Source: Motilimonas pumila
Lineage (GTDB): Bacteria; Pseudomonadota; Gammaproteobacteria; Enterobacterales; CBDFNC01
Assembly (NCBI RefSeq): GCF_003596335.1
Contig: NZ_QZCH01000019.1
Coordinates: 20,705-84,704, forward strand
DNA: 64,000 nt
Reading direction: 5' to 3'
Shown here: piece by piece, positions 8,470-18,213 of the stretch
Position numbering within the stretch: position 1 is the first letter of the stretch
Layout of the letters: every line of letters starts with the position of its first letter
Notes under the pieces: model-generated
Told to the model about the DNA's origin: nothing
The model's input: the letters and a program-made list of their open reading frames with translations, nothing else
Database searches by the model: none
Translations under genes and position numbers: made by a program

Positions 8470-9417
8470 ATGCGTGTGATACTGGCGCCGATGGAAGGCG
8501 TAGTTGACCCATTAATGCGGCAAGTGCTTACTGCTATTAATGATTATGACTTATGCGTGACGGAGTTTGTCCGTGTGGTAGACATGCTGCTACCTAACCG
8601 GGTATTTCTAAAACTGGCCCCTGAGCTGACCCAAGGTGGCAAGACGGACTCTGGTACCAATGTGCGAGTGCAGCTATTAGGACAATCTCCAGAGTGGCTT
8701 GCTGAAAATGCGTTTCGTGCGGTTGAGCTAGGATCTTTTGGCATTGATTTAAACTGTGGCTGTCCGTCAAAAACGGTGAATGGTTCAAAAGGTGGGGCGG
8801 CTTTGTTAAAAGAGCCCGAAATCATTTATCAAGCTACTAAAGCGATGCGCGCTGCAGTGCCAGACAAACCGGTCACGGTAAAGGTACGCCTTGGCTGGGC
8901 TTGTAAAAATCAGAGCTTAGAAATAGCTGACGCTGCATACCAAGGCGGAGCGTCGGAATTAGCCGTGCATGGGCGGACTCGAGAGGACGGTTATCAAGCC
9001 GATAAAATAGATTGGCGAACAATTGGTAAAATCAATCAAGCGATTCAGATCCCAGTGGTAGCTAACGGCGAAATTTGGCACGCTGAAGACGCCAAATTGT
9101 GCTTGTTACAAAGTGGCTGTGACGATCTAATGATTGGCCGCGGCGCCTTGGCGATGCCAAATTTATGTGACGTGATTAAGCACCAAGCTCAACCCATGCC
9201 TTGGGGTGAGGTATTAGCCTTATTATTGAAGTACTCAGGGTTAGAATGCGCAGGCGATAAACATAAATATTTTGGTAACCGGATCAAGCAGTGGCTTAAA
9301 TACGTCGTTAAGTCATACCCGCAAGCCGAAGTTTTGTTTACTGAAGTGCGCCGTCTGAAAAAAGCCGACGAGATACTAAAGGTGCTTGAAACACACTGGC
9401 AGCGAGCGCAAAGGTAA
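8470..9417 (+). CDS. dusC: tRNA-dihydrouridine(16) synthase DusC
   Basis: This 315-residue flavoprotein is expected to reduce U16 in the tRNA D-loop using FMN and NADPH. It shows the FMN-binding barrel start [17 protein letters not shown], the active-site loop [19 protein letters not shown] with the catalytic Cys, and [11 protein letters not shown]. The length matches E. coli DusC (315). ATG 8470 was chosen because GAGAGG lies just upstream and the longer frame adds 16 unrelated residues. It is followed closely by ybaN. Confidence 0.93.
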   Translation: MRVILAPMEGVVDPLMRQVLTAINDYDLCVTEFVRVVDMLLPNRVFLKLAPELTQGGKTDSGTNVRVQLLGQSPEWLAENAFRAVELGSFGIDLNCGCPSKTVNGSKGGAALLKEPEIIYQATKAMRAAVPDKPVTVKVRLGWACKNQSLEIADAAYQGGASELAVHGRTREDGYQADKIDWRTIGKINQAIQIPVVANGEIWHAEDAKLCLLQSGCDDLMIGRGALAMPNLCDVIKHQAQPMPWGEVLALLLKYSGLECAGDKHKYFGNRIKQWLKYVVKSYPQAEVLFTEVRRLKKADEILKVLETHWQRAQR

Positions 9418-9451
9418 TCCATGGTGTGGCAAAACGCAGGGCACCAATGAC

Positions 9452-9808
9452 ATGAAACGCGCATTTTATTTTTGTATCGGATTATTGAGTTTAGGCTTGG
9501 GGATCTTAGGCATCCCTCTGCCCGTGTTGCCTACCACCCCTTTTGTATTACTGGCGGCTTTTTGTTTTGCCAAAAGTTCGCCTAGGTTTCATCAGTATTT
9601 ATTAACCCACCCTTGGTTTGGCAACATGATACAAGATTGGCAACAGCATCGACGTTTAGCGAGAAAAACGAAATATAAAGCCATCATAATGATGACGTTA
9701 ACCTTTGCTATCTCTGTCTATTGGGTGCCTTTATGGGCGGTGAAAATTGGCTTGATCGTTTGTTATTTCATCTTGGCAACCTATATTTGGCGTTTAAAAG
9801 AGCGCTGA
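9452..9808 (+). CDS. ybaN: YbaN family inner-membrane protein (DUF454)
   Basis: This 118-residue protein has three hydrophobic segments and the DUF454 signature [20 protein letters not shown], followed by [19 protein letters not shown]. The family is conserved but its function is unknown. ATG 9452 starts at MKRAFYF just ahead of the first membrane segment. Placement directly before apt and dnaX is the same as in E. coli. Confidence 0.9.
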   Translation: MKRAFYFCIGLLSLGLGILGIPLPVLPTTPFVLLAAFCFAKSSPRFHQYLLTHPWFGNMIQDWQQHRRLARKTKYKAIIMMTLTFAISVYWVPLWAVKIGLIVCYFILATYIWRLKER

Positions 9809-9897
9809 TTTTGAAATTGCTAAGGCAGCACTTGCAAGGGGAGAGGCGAGTGAATAAGCTTATGCCAATCTGCCCACTCACATTTTTAGGCTCACTC

Positions 9898-10443
9898 ATG
9901 GACCAATCTCGTTTAGACCTTATTACGAACAGTATTAAAACTATCCCCGACTACCCAAAACCGGGCATCATGTTTCGCGATATCACCAGTTTGATTGAAG
10001 ACGCCGAGGCCTTTGCCGTTACGATTGACCTGTTGGTGCAAAAGTACAAAAACCAAGGCATTGTTAAAGTGGTGGGTACTGAGGCGCGTGGATTTATTTT
10101 CGGTGCACCTATCGCTGCCGCAATTGGCGCAGGATTTGTACCGGCCCGCAAACCCGGCAAACTGCCTCGCGCGACCGTTGTTCAGACTTATGAGCTGGAA
10201 TACGGCACGGATATGTTGCAAATTCACAAAGACGCCATTTTACCGGGCGAGAAAGTACTTTTGGTCGATGACTTACTTGCCACTGGCGGTACACTCGAAG
10301 CCACTGTTAAGCTGATTCGAGAACTGGGCGGTGATATTCATGATGCCGCGGTTGTGATTGAGTTGCCAGCTTTGAATGGCCAGCAAAAGCTGCGTCAACA
10401 TGACGTCAATGTATTCAGTTTGATCCAATTTGAAGGCGAATAA
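9898..10443 (+). CDS. apt: adenine phosphoribosyltransferase
   Basis: This 181-residue enzyme converts adenine and PRPP to AMP in purine salvage. It contains the family start [18 protein letters not shown], the adenine-side segment [10 protein letters not shown], and the PRPP-binding loop [16 protein letters not shown] 9898 has AGG seven bases upstream and gives the normal family length; the open frame extends upstream into ybaN without homology. It lies six bases before dnaX. Confidence 0.95.
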   Translation: MDQSRLDLITNSIKTIPDYPKPGIMFRDITSLIEDAEAFAVTIDLLVQKYKNQGIVKVVGTEARGFIFGAPIAAAIGAGFVPARKPGKLPRATVVQTYELEYGTDMLQIHKDAILPGEKVLLVDDLLATGGTLEATVKLIRELGGDIHDAAVVIELPALNGQQKLRQHDVNVFSLIQFEGE

Positions 10444-10449
10444 CAACAC

Positions 10450-13095
10450 ATGAGTTATCAGGTTTTAGCCCGTAAATGGCGACCGCACAATTTTAAGCAA
10501 GTGGTTGGCCAGCAGCACGTGTTGACTGCCTTGATCAATGCTTTGCAACAACAAAGGTTGCATCATGCGTATCTATTCAGCGGCACCCGAGGCGTGGGTA
10601 AAACCAGCATAGCGAGGATCTTAGCTAAAAGCTTAAACTGTGAAACGGGCGTAACCGCTGAGCCTTGTGGTCAGTGTGACCACTGTCAGGCCATTGAGCA
10701 GGGCCGCTTTGTTGACTTGTTAGAAATTGACGCGGCCTCTCGTACCAAAGTAGAAGACACGCGGGAGTTGCTTGATAACGTGCAGTACAAACCTGCACAA
10801 GGGCGATATAAAGTGTACTTGATTGATGAAGTGCACATGTTATCCAAACATAGCTTTAACGCCTTATTAAAAACCTTGGAAGAGCCTCCGGAATACGTCA
10901 AATTTCTGTTAGCGACGACCGACCCTCAAAAACTGCCCATTACGATACTGTCTCGTTGCTTACAGTTTCACCTGAAAAGTCTCACTAAGTCAGATATTTC
11001 GGAACAATTGAGCCATATTTTACAACAAGAGCAGCACGGCTTTGAGCCACCTGCACTGGCTTTGTTGGCTAAAGCGGCTAATGGCAGTATGCGTGATGCT
11101 CTCAGCTTAACCGACCAAGCCATCGCATTTGGTAATGGCTCGGTACAATATGACAGTGTGTTAAGCATGCTTGGCACGTTAGATCATAAACAAGTCTATG
11201 AATTGCTGCGCAGCATTAGCCAAGGCGATGTGAATCTTGTATTTGACCAAGTGGCGCAGTTGGTCAGTTTAGGTCCGGATTTTGACCAAGTCCTTAATGA
11301 GTTGGCCAATGCGTTACATCAAGTTGCATTGGCACAGATGCTGCCTTCTACTGCCAGCGGCAATGATGATCATGAAGCCATAACCGAGTTAGCACGCACA
11401 TTTTCGGCAGAGCAAGTGCAGCTTTGTTATCAAATAGCCCTAAAGGGACGTCAGGATTTACCGTTGGCGCCAGAGCCTAGAGTTGGCTTAGAAATGACTC
11501 TGATGCGCATGTTAGCGTTTCGCCCGGCCCCTTTAGTAGATATCGAGCCTACTATGATGGCGCCTGCGAATCAGAGCGCGCCCACAGCTGAGCTTCGAAG
11601 CCACGCGCAAGGGACGTCACAACGACAAGCGAGTACGCCAATCGCAAAGGCACTTCCTGCGCCTGAAGCCATTGCTAAGACCTGTGGGCAAAATGTCTCC
11701 GTTATGCCTGTTACACCTGAGCAGGAAAGCAGCCCTGCGAATAGCCCTGGACCCGCTCCTGAGCCACGGGTTAGGCCCCCGAAAGCCGATAATCAGGAGA
11801 CTGCTAGCCATCACGCGCCTGCCTTAGACAGCGCAGATCATAGTATGCGCGAAGATAAACAGGCTGCTGAATCAGCTCCTTTGAATGAAAGTGTTGAGCG
11901 CGATACGCAACAAAATGCGGCAGTAAATACAGCAGAAACAGCAGGGCCGGAGCAGGCGAAGCAAACACAAAATGATGATAAGCCAGAGGTTAGCACTGCA
12001 GCTTCTGAACCTGTTTTGGGCGCGTTGGCGAAGCGAAATATGCTTCGCAGTAGAAAAAAGGCGCTGCAATCAGGGGAAAAAAAAACAGCCATCACGAGCC
12101 CTAAAGAAGCGCCAGCCGCTGCGCTGACGGCGTCAAAAGAAACGAATAGGATGGCAACGGCACAAGATGCTGCAATTTCTCAGCCTGCATCGGTAAAGCA
12201 GCCCGCATCCGTTGCTACGCCTTCCCATGAGCGCTCAATTGCTCAAGCTACGCCCCCATATTCGCGTCAGCCCGGCTCTGGCGAGACGCGCGATAAAGCG
12301 CCGATAAGTTCAGCGCCACAAGCGGATCCCCCGTCTTCGAGTAGCACGGGTCATCATCAAATTTCTCCTGCTATGGACCCTGAATTACCGCCATTAGATG
12401 CGTACAGTCAAGATTACCAAGCTTACTTTCAAGCCGACAACATGCCGGCACAAATGCCCGATGAGGCTTTTTCAGACGCGGTAAGTATGGCTTATGACCA
12501 CAACAGTTCAAGTCAGCAACAGGATTACGGTCAAACCCATTTGCCTAAAACGGCCGAACCTGCTGTGGAGACCGAGCTTAATGCGGGCCAAATAGGTGAC
12601 TCCGACAACGGCCAGCAAAGCCGTCATCTAATCCATAATCCGAGCAGCGACTCCAGTGGTAACCCAAGCAGTCATGATACTGCAATGCTGCCGGTGCCCA
12701 ATACGTTTTCCCAAAGCAACCAAGATCCTTGGTGCCAGCAAATCAACCAACTGGGTTTATCGGGTATCTTACGCCAATTGGGTCTTAATAGTGTGGCGCA
12801 GACATTAGCGCCGCAACTGGCGTTAGTTTTACAACCGGCGCATCAACATTTAAATAACGAGAAAAATCAGCAGGCCTTGCTTAGCGCATGTCAGCAAGTT
12901 TATGGTGATAATGCGAGCGTCGCCATCACTATAGGACAAGTGCCAGAGCAGCAAACTCCGGTGGAGATTGAACAAGCCATTTATTTAGCGAGACTCAACC
13001 AAGCGAAGCAAGACATTGCAGAAGATGCTGCCATTCAATTTTTCATTCAGCGCTTTGCTGCGGTGGTCGATGAAGACAGCATAAAACCGATTTAA
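10450..13095 (+). CDS. dnaX: DNA polymerase III subunits tau and gamma
   Basis: This 881-residue tau subunit is the clamp-loader ATPase and replisome organiser. Walker A is GTRGVGKT (45-52). The zinc cysteines C64, C73, C76 and C79 are exactly as in E. coli. Walker B/DEV is in VYLIDEVHML, and the SRC sensor is in LSRCLQFHL. Residues up to about 360 form domains I-III. Then come about 370 residues of low-complexity linker rich in Ala, Pro, Gln, Ser and Glu, and a C-terminal domain from about 757 (DPWCQQINQLGLSGILRQLG) that should bind DnaB and the polymerase alpha subunit. E. coli tau is 643 residues, so the linker is much expanded. A slippery site at 12054-12060 should yield a shorter gamma form of about 551 residues. 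Confidence 0.95.
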   Translation: MSYQVLARKWRPHNFKQVVGQQHVLTALINALQQQRLHHAYLFSGTRGVGKTSIARILAKSLNCETGVTAEPCGQCDHCQAIEQGRFVDLLEIDAASRTKVEDTRELLDNVQYKPAQGRYKVYLIDEVHMLSKHSFNALLKTLEEPPEYVKFLLATTDPQKLPITILSRCLQFHLKSLTKSDISEQLSHILQQEQHGFEPPALALLAKAANGSMRDALSLTDQAIAFGNGSVQYDSVLSMLGTLDHKQVYELLRSISQGDVNLVFDQVAQLVSLGPDFDQVLNELANALHQVALAQMLPSTASGNDDHEAITELARTFSAEQVQLCYQIALKGRQDLPLAPEPRVGLEMTLMRMLAFRPAPLVDIEPTMMAPANQSAPTAELRSHAQGTSQRQASTPIAKALPAPEAIAKTCGQNVSVMPVTPEQESSPANSPGPAPEPRVRPPKADNQETASHHAPALDSADHSMREDKQAAESAPLNESVERDTQQNAAVNTAETAGPEQAKQTQNDDKPEVSTAASEPVLGALAKRNMLRSRKKALQSGEKKTAITSPKEAPAAALTASKETNRMATAQDAAISQPASVKQPASVATPSHERSIAQATPPYSRQPGSGETRDKAPISSAPQADPPSSSSTGHHQISPAMDPELPPLDAYSQDYQAYFQADNMPAQMPDEAFSDAVSMAYDHNSSSQQQDYGQTHLPKTAEPAVETELNAGQIGDSDNGQQSRHLIHNPSSDSSGNPSSHDTAMLPVPNTFSQSNQDPWCQQINQLGLSGILRQLGLNSVAQTLAPQLALVLQPAHQHLNNEKNQQALLSACQQVYGDNASVAITIGQVPEQQTPVEIEQAIYLARLNQAKQDIAEDAAIQFFIQRFAAVVDEDSIKPI
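12028..12104 (+). promoter_or_regulatory. programmed -1 ribosomal frameshift signal in dnaX (gamma form)
   Basis: A AAA AAG at 12054-12060 is in the correct phase (codons AGA AAA AAG, residues 535-537) and is the same heptamer used by E. coli dnaX. After a -1 shift the frame adds 14 residues (GAAIRGKKNSHHEP) and stops at TAA 12102-12104. Just upstream, GCGAAGC (12028-12034) and GCTTCGC (12042-12048) form a 7-bp hairpin ending five bases before the heptamer. A second homopolymer, nine A at 12077-12085, could also slip. Confidence 0.8.
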
Positions 13096-13132
13096 TCCTT
13101 GAAAAAGATTGTTTAGGCCCCAATAGTCTAAA

Positions 13133-13138
13133 TATAAT
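13133..13138 (+). promoter_or_regulatory. putative -10 box of a ybaB promoter
   Basis: A consensus TATAAT lies 33 bases before the ybaB ATG, in the gap after dnaX. The matching -35 (around TTGTTT) is weak. Confidence 0.4.
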
Positions 13139-13171
13139 CCCATGTAACAATGACAGCAGTGAGAGATAACT

Positions 13172-13501
13172 ATGTTCGGTAAAGGCGGAATGTCAGGGCT
13201 AATGAAGCAAGCCCAACAAATGCAAGACAAAATGCAACAAGCGCAAGAAGATATCGCGAAAATGGAAGTCGTGGGTGAAGCGGGCGCTGGCATGGTCAAA
13301 GTCACCATGTTGGGTAACCATAACGTTCGTCGTATTGAGATTGACGAAAGCCTGATGGAAGACGACAAAGAAATGATTGAAGACTTGGTTGCTGCGGCAA
13401 TCAACGATGCTGTTCGTCGAGTAGAAGAAGAAAGCAAAAGCAAAATGGCCGATGTTACCGGCGGAATGCAGTTACCACCTGGCATGAAAATGCCATTCTA
13501 A
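13172..13501 (+). CDS. ybaB: nucleoid-associated protein YbaB/EbfC
   Basis: This 109-residue protein matches YbaB/EbfC, a small dimeric DNA-binding protein. It starts [18 protein letters not shown], continues with a long helix rich in Gln and Lys, contains a beta segment [17 protein letters not shown], and ends in the typical Gly/Met/Pro tail ([13 protein letters not shown]). Gene order dnaX-ybaB is as in E. coli, but recR, normally the next gene, is not here. A strong terminator follows the stop codon. Confidence 0.95.
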   Translation: MFGKGGMSGLMKQAQQMQDKMQQAQEDIAKMEVVGEAGAGMVKVTMLGNHNVRRIEIDESLMEDDKEMIEDLVAAAINDAVRRVEEESKSKMADVTGGMQLPPGMKMPF

Positions 13502-13517
13502 CGGGTGGGGTGATGAA

Positions 13518-13548
13518 TAAAAAAACCAAGGCTTGCCTTGGTTTTTTT
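13518..13548 (+). terminator. Rho-independent terminator after ybaB
   Basis: The stem AAAACCAAGGC/GCCTTGGTTTT with a two-base loop is followed by a run of T. It closes the dnaX-ybaB unit and separates it from the next gene. Confidence 0.9.
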
Positions 13549-13591
13549 GTTTTTGGCCAGGCACAATATGCATGACTCAACAGGAGCTAAG

Positions 13592-14263
13592 ATGAATATT
13601 ACAGAGCAAGAGCGTGATGCGGTCTATAAAACCATTTTTTCTCGTCGTGACGTACGCGGTCAGTTCTTACCAGAGCCGATTTCACAGCAAGTGATTATGC
13701 GTATTCTAAAAGCGGCACATCATGCTCCTAGCGTTGGCTTTATGCAGCCTTGGGATTTTATTTTGGTGCAAAATGCCGAGACTAAACAAGCTATAAAAAA
13801 TGGCTTTGAGCAAGCGCACCAAGCCTCTGCCGAGATGTTCACTCAAGACAAGTCAGAGCAGTACCGGCAATTAAAACTCGAAGGTATTTTGGAAGCTCCA
13901 TTAGGGATCTGTATCACTTGTGATCGCAGCCGCAATGGTCCGGTGGTAATAGGGCGAACCATTAAGCCAGAAATGGACTTATACAGCGCTGTTTGCGCGG
14001 TACAAAACCTATGGTTAGCCGCGCGTGCTGAAAACTTGGGCGTAGGTTGGGTCAGTATTATTGAAGATGAGGTATTACGCAGCGCGCTAGGGATACCACA
14101 AGATATCGACATTATTGCATACCTGTGTATCGGCAGCGTGTCTCACTTTAAAGATAAACCCGAATTGGAAACTGCGGGTTGGTTGCCGCGCCGGGCCTTG
14201 GAAGAGGCAATCCATCACGACGCTTGGCAGCCACATCAGGTTAACAATAGCAGCGAACGTTAA
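13592..14263 (+). CDS. bluB: 5,6-dimethylbenzimidazole synthase (BluB)
   Basis: This 223-residue nitroreductase-fold protein matches BluB, which cuts up FMNH2 with oxygen to make 5,6-dimethylbenzimidazole, the lower ligand of vitamin B12. Diagnostic features are SRRDVRGQFLPEPI near the start, APSVGFMQPWDFI (the BluB-type SVGxMQPW motif rather than a general nitroreductase sequence), and ENLGVGWVSI. ATG 13592 has AGGAG five bases upstream. No other cobalamin gene and no B12 riboswitch is visible nearby, so it probably serves a pathway encoded elsewhere or salvage of incomplete corrinoids. Confidence 0.85.
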   Translation: MNITEQERDAVYKTIFSRRDVRGQFLPEPISQQVIMRILKAAHHAPSVGFMQPWDFILVQNAETKQAIKNGFEQAHQASAEMFTQDKSEQYRQLKLEGILEAPLGICITCDRSRNGPVVIGRTIKPEMDLYSAVCAVQNLWLAARAENLGVGWVSIIEDEVLRSALGIPQDIDIIAYLCIGSVSHFKDKPELETAGWLPRRALEEAIHHDAWQPHQVNNSSER

Positions 14264-14328
14264 GCTTAACTGAGGTAAAGACACTGCGAAGTCGGGCTGA
14301 GAATAAACTAGCCCGAGCGCTGGTGGCC

Positions 14329-15522
14329 TCAATAAACTTTAACAACCAAACCTTTTAAATAAAAGCCTTCTGGGTAGCTGGTTCTGATTGGGTGATCGCC
14401 AGCTTGTGACAATCGCTCAACAATGTAGGCGTCTTTATTGGCATCCACCGCAGCGTCGGCTACTACTTTTTGGAACAGCTCGCTGGAAATTAAGCCAGAA
14501 CAAGAGAACGTCAGCAGAGTGCCCCCTGGATTAAGCAGCTGCATCGCCACCATATTGATGTCTTTGTATCCGCGACAGGCTTTGACTACTTGGGATTTAT
14601 TTTCCGCAAATTTTGGCGGATCCAAAATAATGGTATCGAACTTTTTACCCTCTTTGCGGTAGCGGCGCAGTAACGCAAACACGTCTTCGTTAATGTATGC
14701 GGCTTTACTGGTATCTAGCTGATTCAGTTCTGCATTTTTCTTTGCTGTACGTAAGGCTAGATCGGATACATCGACGTTTTCTACGTAATTTGCACCGCCT
14801 TTTAGCGCGTATACGCCAAAGGTTCCTGTATAACAAAAGCAGTTTAGCACTTGTTTGCCCTGACAGTATTTGGCGGCAATGGCGCGGTTATCTCTTTGGT
14901 CAAGGTAAAAGCCGGTTTTGTGGCCATTGACCACGTCAACGGAGATTTTTACGCCGTTATTTTCTTCAATGATCACGCTCTCTTGGGCAAGCTCTCCAAG
15001 CAGTGGCCCTTGGCTCAGTTCTAAACCTTCTTTTTTTCTTACCGCGACATCAGAGCGGTCATACACCACGCAATCTGGATATAGATTCGCCAATGCTTGT
15101 ACAAGTGTTGATTTGTGGTATTCCGCCCCAGCGGACAATAATTGAGTCACCAATACGTTATCGTATTTGTCGATGGTAATGCCTGGCAAGCCATCAGCTT
15201 CAGCAGCCACCAGTCGATAGCCGGTTAGGCCTTGTTCGCTGATGAGTGGCTGACGCAGTGCTTGTGCTTGTTGTAATCGACGCTCAAAAAATGCCAGATC
15301 GATGATTTCGTCTTGCTGAAAGCTCCATACTCGCGCGCGGATTTGCGAGCTGGGAGACCATGCTGCTTTCGCCAGCCATTTGCCCTGATAATCCAGTATA
15401 TCTACCGTTTCTCCCAGCTCAGCATCGCCTTGTGTTGTTTTGATTGCTCCGGAAAAAATCCAAGGGTGGCGTCGGCGCAACGATTTTTCTTTGCCTTTCG
15501 CTAAGGTAACGGTCAGGGTCAT
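14329..15522 (-). CDS. rlmI: 23S rRNA (cytosine-1962-C5)-methyltransferase RlmI
   Basis: This 397-residue SAM-dependent RNA methyltransferase has an N-terminal PUA domain ([12 protein letters not shown] near residue 17), a central linker and a Rossmann methyltransferase domain. It shows [20 protein letters not shown] (motif I), [10 protein letters not shown] (motif IV) and [10 protein letters not shown] with the catalytic cysteine. Length and motifs match E. coli RlmI (396 residues). It is a single minus-strand gene divergent from the acylphosphatase gene and convergent with bluB. Confidence 0.93.
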   Translation of the reverse strand: MTLTVTLAKGKEKSLRRRHPWIFSGAIKTTQGDAELGETVDILDYQGKWLAKAAWSPSSQIRARVWSFQQDEIIDLAFFERRLQQAQALRQPLISEQGLTGYRLVAAEADGLPGITIDKYDNVLVTQLLSAGAEYHKSTLVQALANLYPDCVVYDRSDVAVRKKEGLELSQGPLLGELAQESVIIEENNGVKISVDVVNGHKTGFYLDQRDNRAIAAKYCQGKQVLNCFCYTGTFGVYALKGGANYVENVDVSDLALRTAKKNAELNQLDTSKAAYINEDVFALLRRYRKEGKKFDTIILDPPKFAENKSQVVKACRGYKDINMVAMQLLNPGGTLLTFSCSGLISSELFQKVVADAAVDANKDAYIVERLSQAGDHPIRTSYPEGFYLKGLVVKVY

Positions 15523-15661
15523 AATGGTCTCTTTTGATGTTTTGCGTGATTTTAAGTGTTATCAGCACCTTTGCCTACCAAAAAGAGCATAAATATGGGG
15601 TACAGCGCGAAGAAATGTCGTCATGCATTGGCTACACTGAATGCAAAAAGGGGGAAATATT

Positions 15662-15934
15662 ATGGCTCATATTGGAGTGGAAGTACTCGTCTCTGGGGTA
15701 GTGCAGGGAGTTGGGTTTCGGTTCTTTACCACTCGAGAGGCAGAAAAGCTCGAGATTACAGGTCATGTCAGTAACTTGGCTGACGGTGATGTGAGAGTAG
15801 AAGCCTATGGTGACCCAGCTAATATAAAGACACTACTGGCTTGGTTAGAGCACGGTCCGAACAGTGCTAAAGTCGCGCACTTAGTCGCCAAAGAAATTCC
15901 GTTTAAGCAGGTGCATGCATTTACGGTCGAATAA
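15662..15934 (+). CDS. acylphosphatase
   Basis: This 90-residue protein hydrolyses acyl phosphates such as acetyl phosphate or carbamoyl phosphate. The active-site residues are present: Arg20 in GVVQGVGFRFF and Asn38 in GHVSNLADG. ATG 15662 has a GGGGG ribosome site nearby and gives the normal family length; the longer frame starting MQKGGN is not needed. A bidirectional terminator follows, shared with the convergent metG. Confidence 0.93.
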   Translation: MAHIGVEVLVSGVVQGVGFRFFTTREAEKLEITGHVSNLADGDVRVEAYGDPANIKTLLAWLEHGPNSAKVAHLVAKEIPFKQVHAFTVE

Positions 15935-15964
15935 AAAGATTGCTTTTCCAAGTCGTTAGTTGCT

Positions 15965-15992
15965 AAAAAGCCTGCTAAGAAGCAGGCTTTTT
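15965..15992. terminator. bidirectional terminator between the acylphosphatase gene and metG
   Basis: A 12-bp perfect stem, AAAAAGCCTGCT/AGCAGGCTTTTT, with loop AAGA. The A and T flanks make it work in both directions between two convergent genes. Confidence 0.9.
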
Positions 15993-16018
15993 AAAGCTTG
16001 TGTAAATGAGCAGGCGCA

Positions 16019-18079
16019 TTACATAATGCGCATACCCGGTTGAGCGCCTTCATCAGGACTTAAAATCCAAAGTTCATCGCCGCCTGGGCCTGCAGCCAGT
16101 ACCATGCCTTCAGACACGCCAAATTTCATTTTACGCGGTGCAAGGTTGGCAACCATGACAGTCAGTTTACCTTCCAATTGCTCTGGTTCATAAGCGGATT
16201 TAATCCCGGCGAAGACTTGGCGAGTCTCTGAGCCAAGATCAAGGGTTAACTTGAGCAGCTTTTTGGCTTCTTTAAGTGATTCAGCTTTTACTATCTTGGC
16301 CACGCGCAAATCTACTTTGGCAAAATCGTCAAATGTGATTTCAGGAGCGATGGGCTCTTTTTCAAGCTCAGATTGCTGCGCTTTTTGCTGTTTCGCTTCG
16401 GCTTCCAGCTTAGCTTTGTTAGCCTTTTCAAAATTGGCTTTTTCTTCTGCCACCATGGCTTCAACGTGTTTAGGATCCACGCGTTGGAATAGGGCTTTAA
16501 ATTTGCTGATTTCATGGCCAACTAACGGTTGACTTACACCATTCCAAGTTAACTCTTCGTTTAAGAAGCCCTCGGCACGTTTTGCTAGCTCAGGTAGCAC
16601 AGGTTTTAGGTAAGCCATCAAGATGCGGAATAAGTTGATGCCCACAGAACATACGGCTTGTACTTCTGCCTCTTTGCCTTCTTCTTTGGCCAGTACCCAC
16701 GGCGCCTTCTCATCGACGTAGCGGTTGGCTACGTCAGCCAGCGCCATGATTTCGCGAATGGCTTTACCAAACTCACGGTTTTCATAAGCGTTGCCGATAC
16801 TATCAGCAGCATCCACAAAGCTCTGGTACAGTTCAGGCTCAGCAAACTCGGCCGCCAATTTACCGGCAAACTTTTTGCTGATAAAGCCGGCGTTACGAGA
16901 AGCTAAGTTAACCAACTTGTTAACCACATCTGAGTTTACTCGTTGTACAAAATCATCAAGATTAAGGTCTAAATCATCGACTTTATTGGTCAATTTTGCG
17001 GTGTAATAATAACGCAAACACTCAGGGTCTAAATGTTTGAGGTAGGTTTCAGCGTTAATAAACGTACCTTTAGACTTTGACATTTTCGCACCATTGACGG
17101 TGACGTAACCGTGCACATTGACCGCGGTAGGCTTGCGATAGCCCGCCCCTTCAAGCATGGCAGGCCAAAAACAACCGTGGAAGTTCAAAATATCTTTGCC
17201 AATAAAGTGGTACAGTTCAGCGTCACTGCCTTCAGCCCAATATTCGTCAAAGTTTAAGTTGTCTCGACGGGCGCAAAGGTTTTTAAACGTGCCCATATAG
17301 CCAATCGGGGCGTCTAGCCAGACGTAGAAAAATTTACCCGGCTCACCCGGAATTTCAAAACCAAAATATGGCGCGTCGCGGGAAATATCCCACTGGTTTA
17401 GACCCGAATCGATCCACTCAGCAAGCTTGTTCGCCATTTCATTTTGTAACGTGCCACTGCGAGTCCACTGTTTGAGCATATCGGCAAATTGTGGCAGGTC
17501 GAAGAAAAAGTGTTCGCTATCTTTCATCACTGGCACCGCGCCAGAGACAGCGGATTTAGGATTGATCAAATCTGTGGTGTCATAGGTTGCGCCACACACG
17601 TCACAGTTATCGCCATATTGGTCCTCGGCTTTACACTTCGGACAGCCGCCTTTGACAAAGCGGTCTGGTAAAAACATTTCTTTTTCAGGATCGTATAACT
17701 GAGAAATGGTGCGGCTAGTAATATAGCCTTTGGCTTTGAGTTGAGTATAAATGTGCGCAGACAACTCACGGTTTTCTTCGCTGTGAGTAGTATGGTAATT
17801 ATCAAAACTGATGTTAAAACCGGCAAAGTCACGCTGATGCTCTTGGTTCACTTTGGCAATCATATCTTCTGGCGCAATACCTAGCTCTTGCGCTTTTAGC
17901 ATCACTGGTGTGCCATGAGTATCGTCGGCGCAGATAAAGCTGATGGTGTGGTTACGCATTCGTTGATAACGCACCCACACATCTGCTTGGATGTGCTCCA
18001 TCATATGACCTAAGTGAATTGAGCCGTTTGCGTAGGGCAGGGCACAAGTAACCAAAATTTTGCGTTCTTCGTTTGCCAT
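16019..18079 (-). CDS. metG: methionyl-tRNA synthetase
   Basis: This class I aminoacyl-tRNA synthetase of about 686 residues charges tRNA-Met. It has the HIGH-like [13 protein letters not shown], a zinc-knuckle insert with Cys pairs (CPKC and CDVC around residues 145-165), the KMSKS loop ([10 protein letters not shown]), an anticodon-binding helical domain, an Ala/Lys/Glu/Gln-rich linker, and a C-terminal EMAPII-like tRNA-binding domain ([12 protein letters not shown]) that makes it dimeric as in E. coli. ATG 18079 (MANEERK) has GGA upstream; ATG 18088 three codons earlier is also possible. It is divergent from mrp, as in E. coli. Confidence 0.96.
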   Translation of the reverse strand: MANEERKILVTCALPYANGSIHLGHMMEHIQADVWVRYQRMRNHTISFICADDTHGTPVMLKAQELGIAPEDMIAKVNQEHQRDFAGFNISFDNYHTTHSEENRELSAHIYTQLKAKGYITSRTISQLYDPEKEMFLPDRFVKGGCPKCKAEDQYGDNCDVCGATYDTTDLINPKSAVSGAVPVMKDSEHFFFDLPQFADMLKQWTRSGTLQNEMANKLAEWIDSGLNQWDISRDAPYFGFEIPGEPGKFFYVWLDAPIGYMGTFKNLCARRDNLNFDEYWAEGSDAELYHFIGKDILNFHGCFWPAMLEGAGYRKPTAVNVHGYVTVNGAKMSKSKGTFINAETYLKHLDPECLRYYYTAKLTNKVDDLDLNLDDFVQRVNSDVVNKLVNLASRNAGFISKKFAGKLAAEFAEPELYQSFVDAADSIGNAYENREFGKAIREIMALADVANRYVDEKAPWVLAKEEGKEAEVQAVCSVGINLFRILMAYLKPVLPELAKRAEGFLNEELTWNGVSQPLVGHEISKFKALFQRVDPKHVEAMVAEEKANFEKANKAKLEAEAKQQKAQQSELEKEPIAPEITFDDFAKVDLRVAKIVKAESLKEAKKLLKLTLDLGSETRQVFAGIKSAYEPEQLEGKLTVMVANLAPRKMKFGVSEGMVLAAGPGGDELWILSPDEGAQPGMRIM

Positions 18080-18213
18080 AATTTCCATTTCTAAAATTAA
18101 CCGGATTTATCTAAGGGAATGTTACCTGTTAGCGCCGTTAAATCCCAGCGCATCAGGTGAAAATAGCGCTTATTTTGTTACACTATGGAAAATTTCGGCT
18201 AGAAAATTAAAAA

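Noticed and set aside
10109..10315. Several frames over apt on both strands
   Set aside because: They are alternative frames of a well-supported apt gene.
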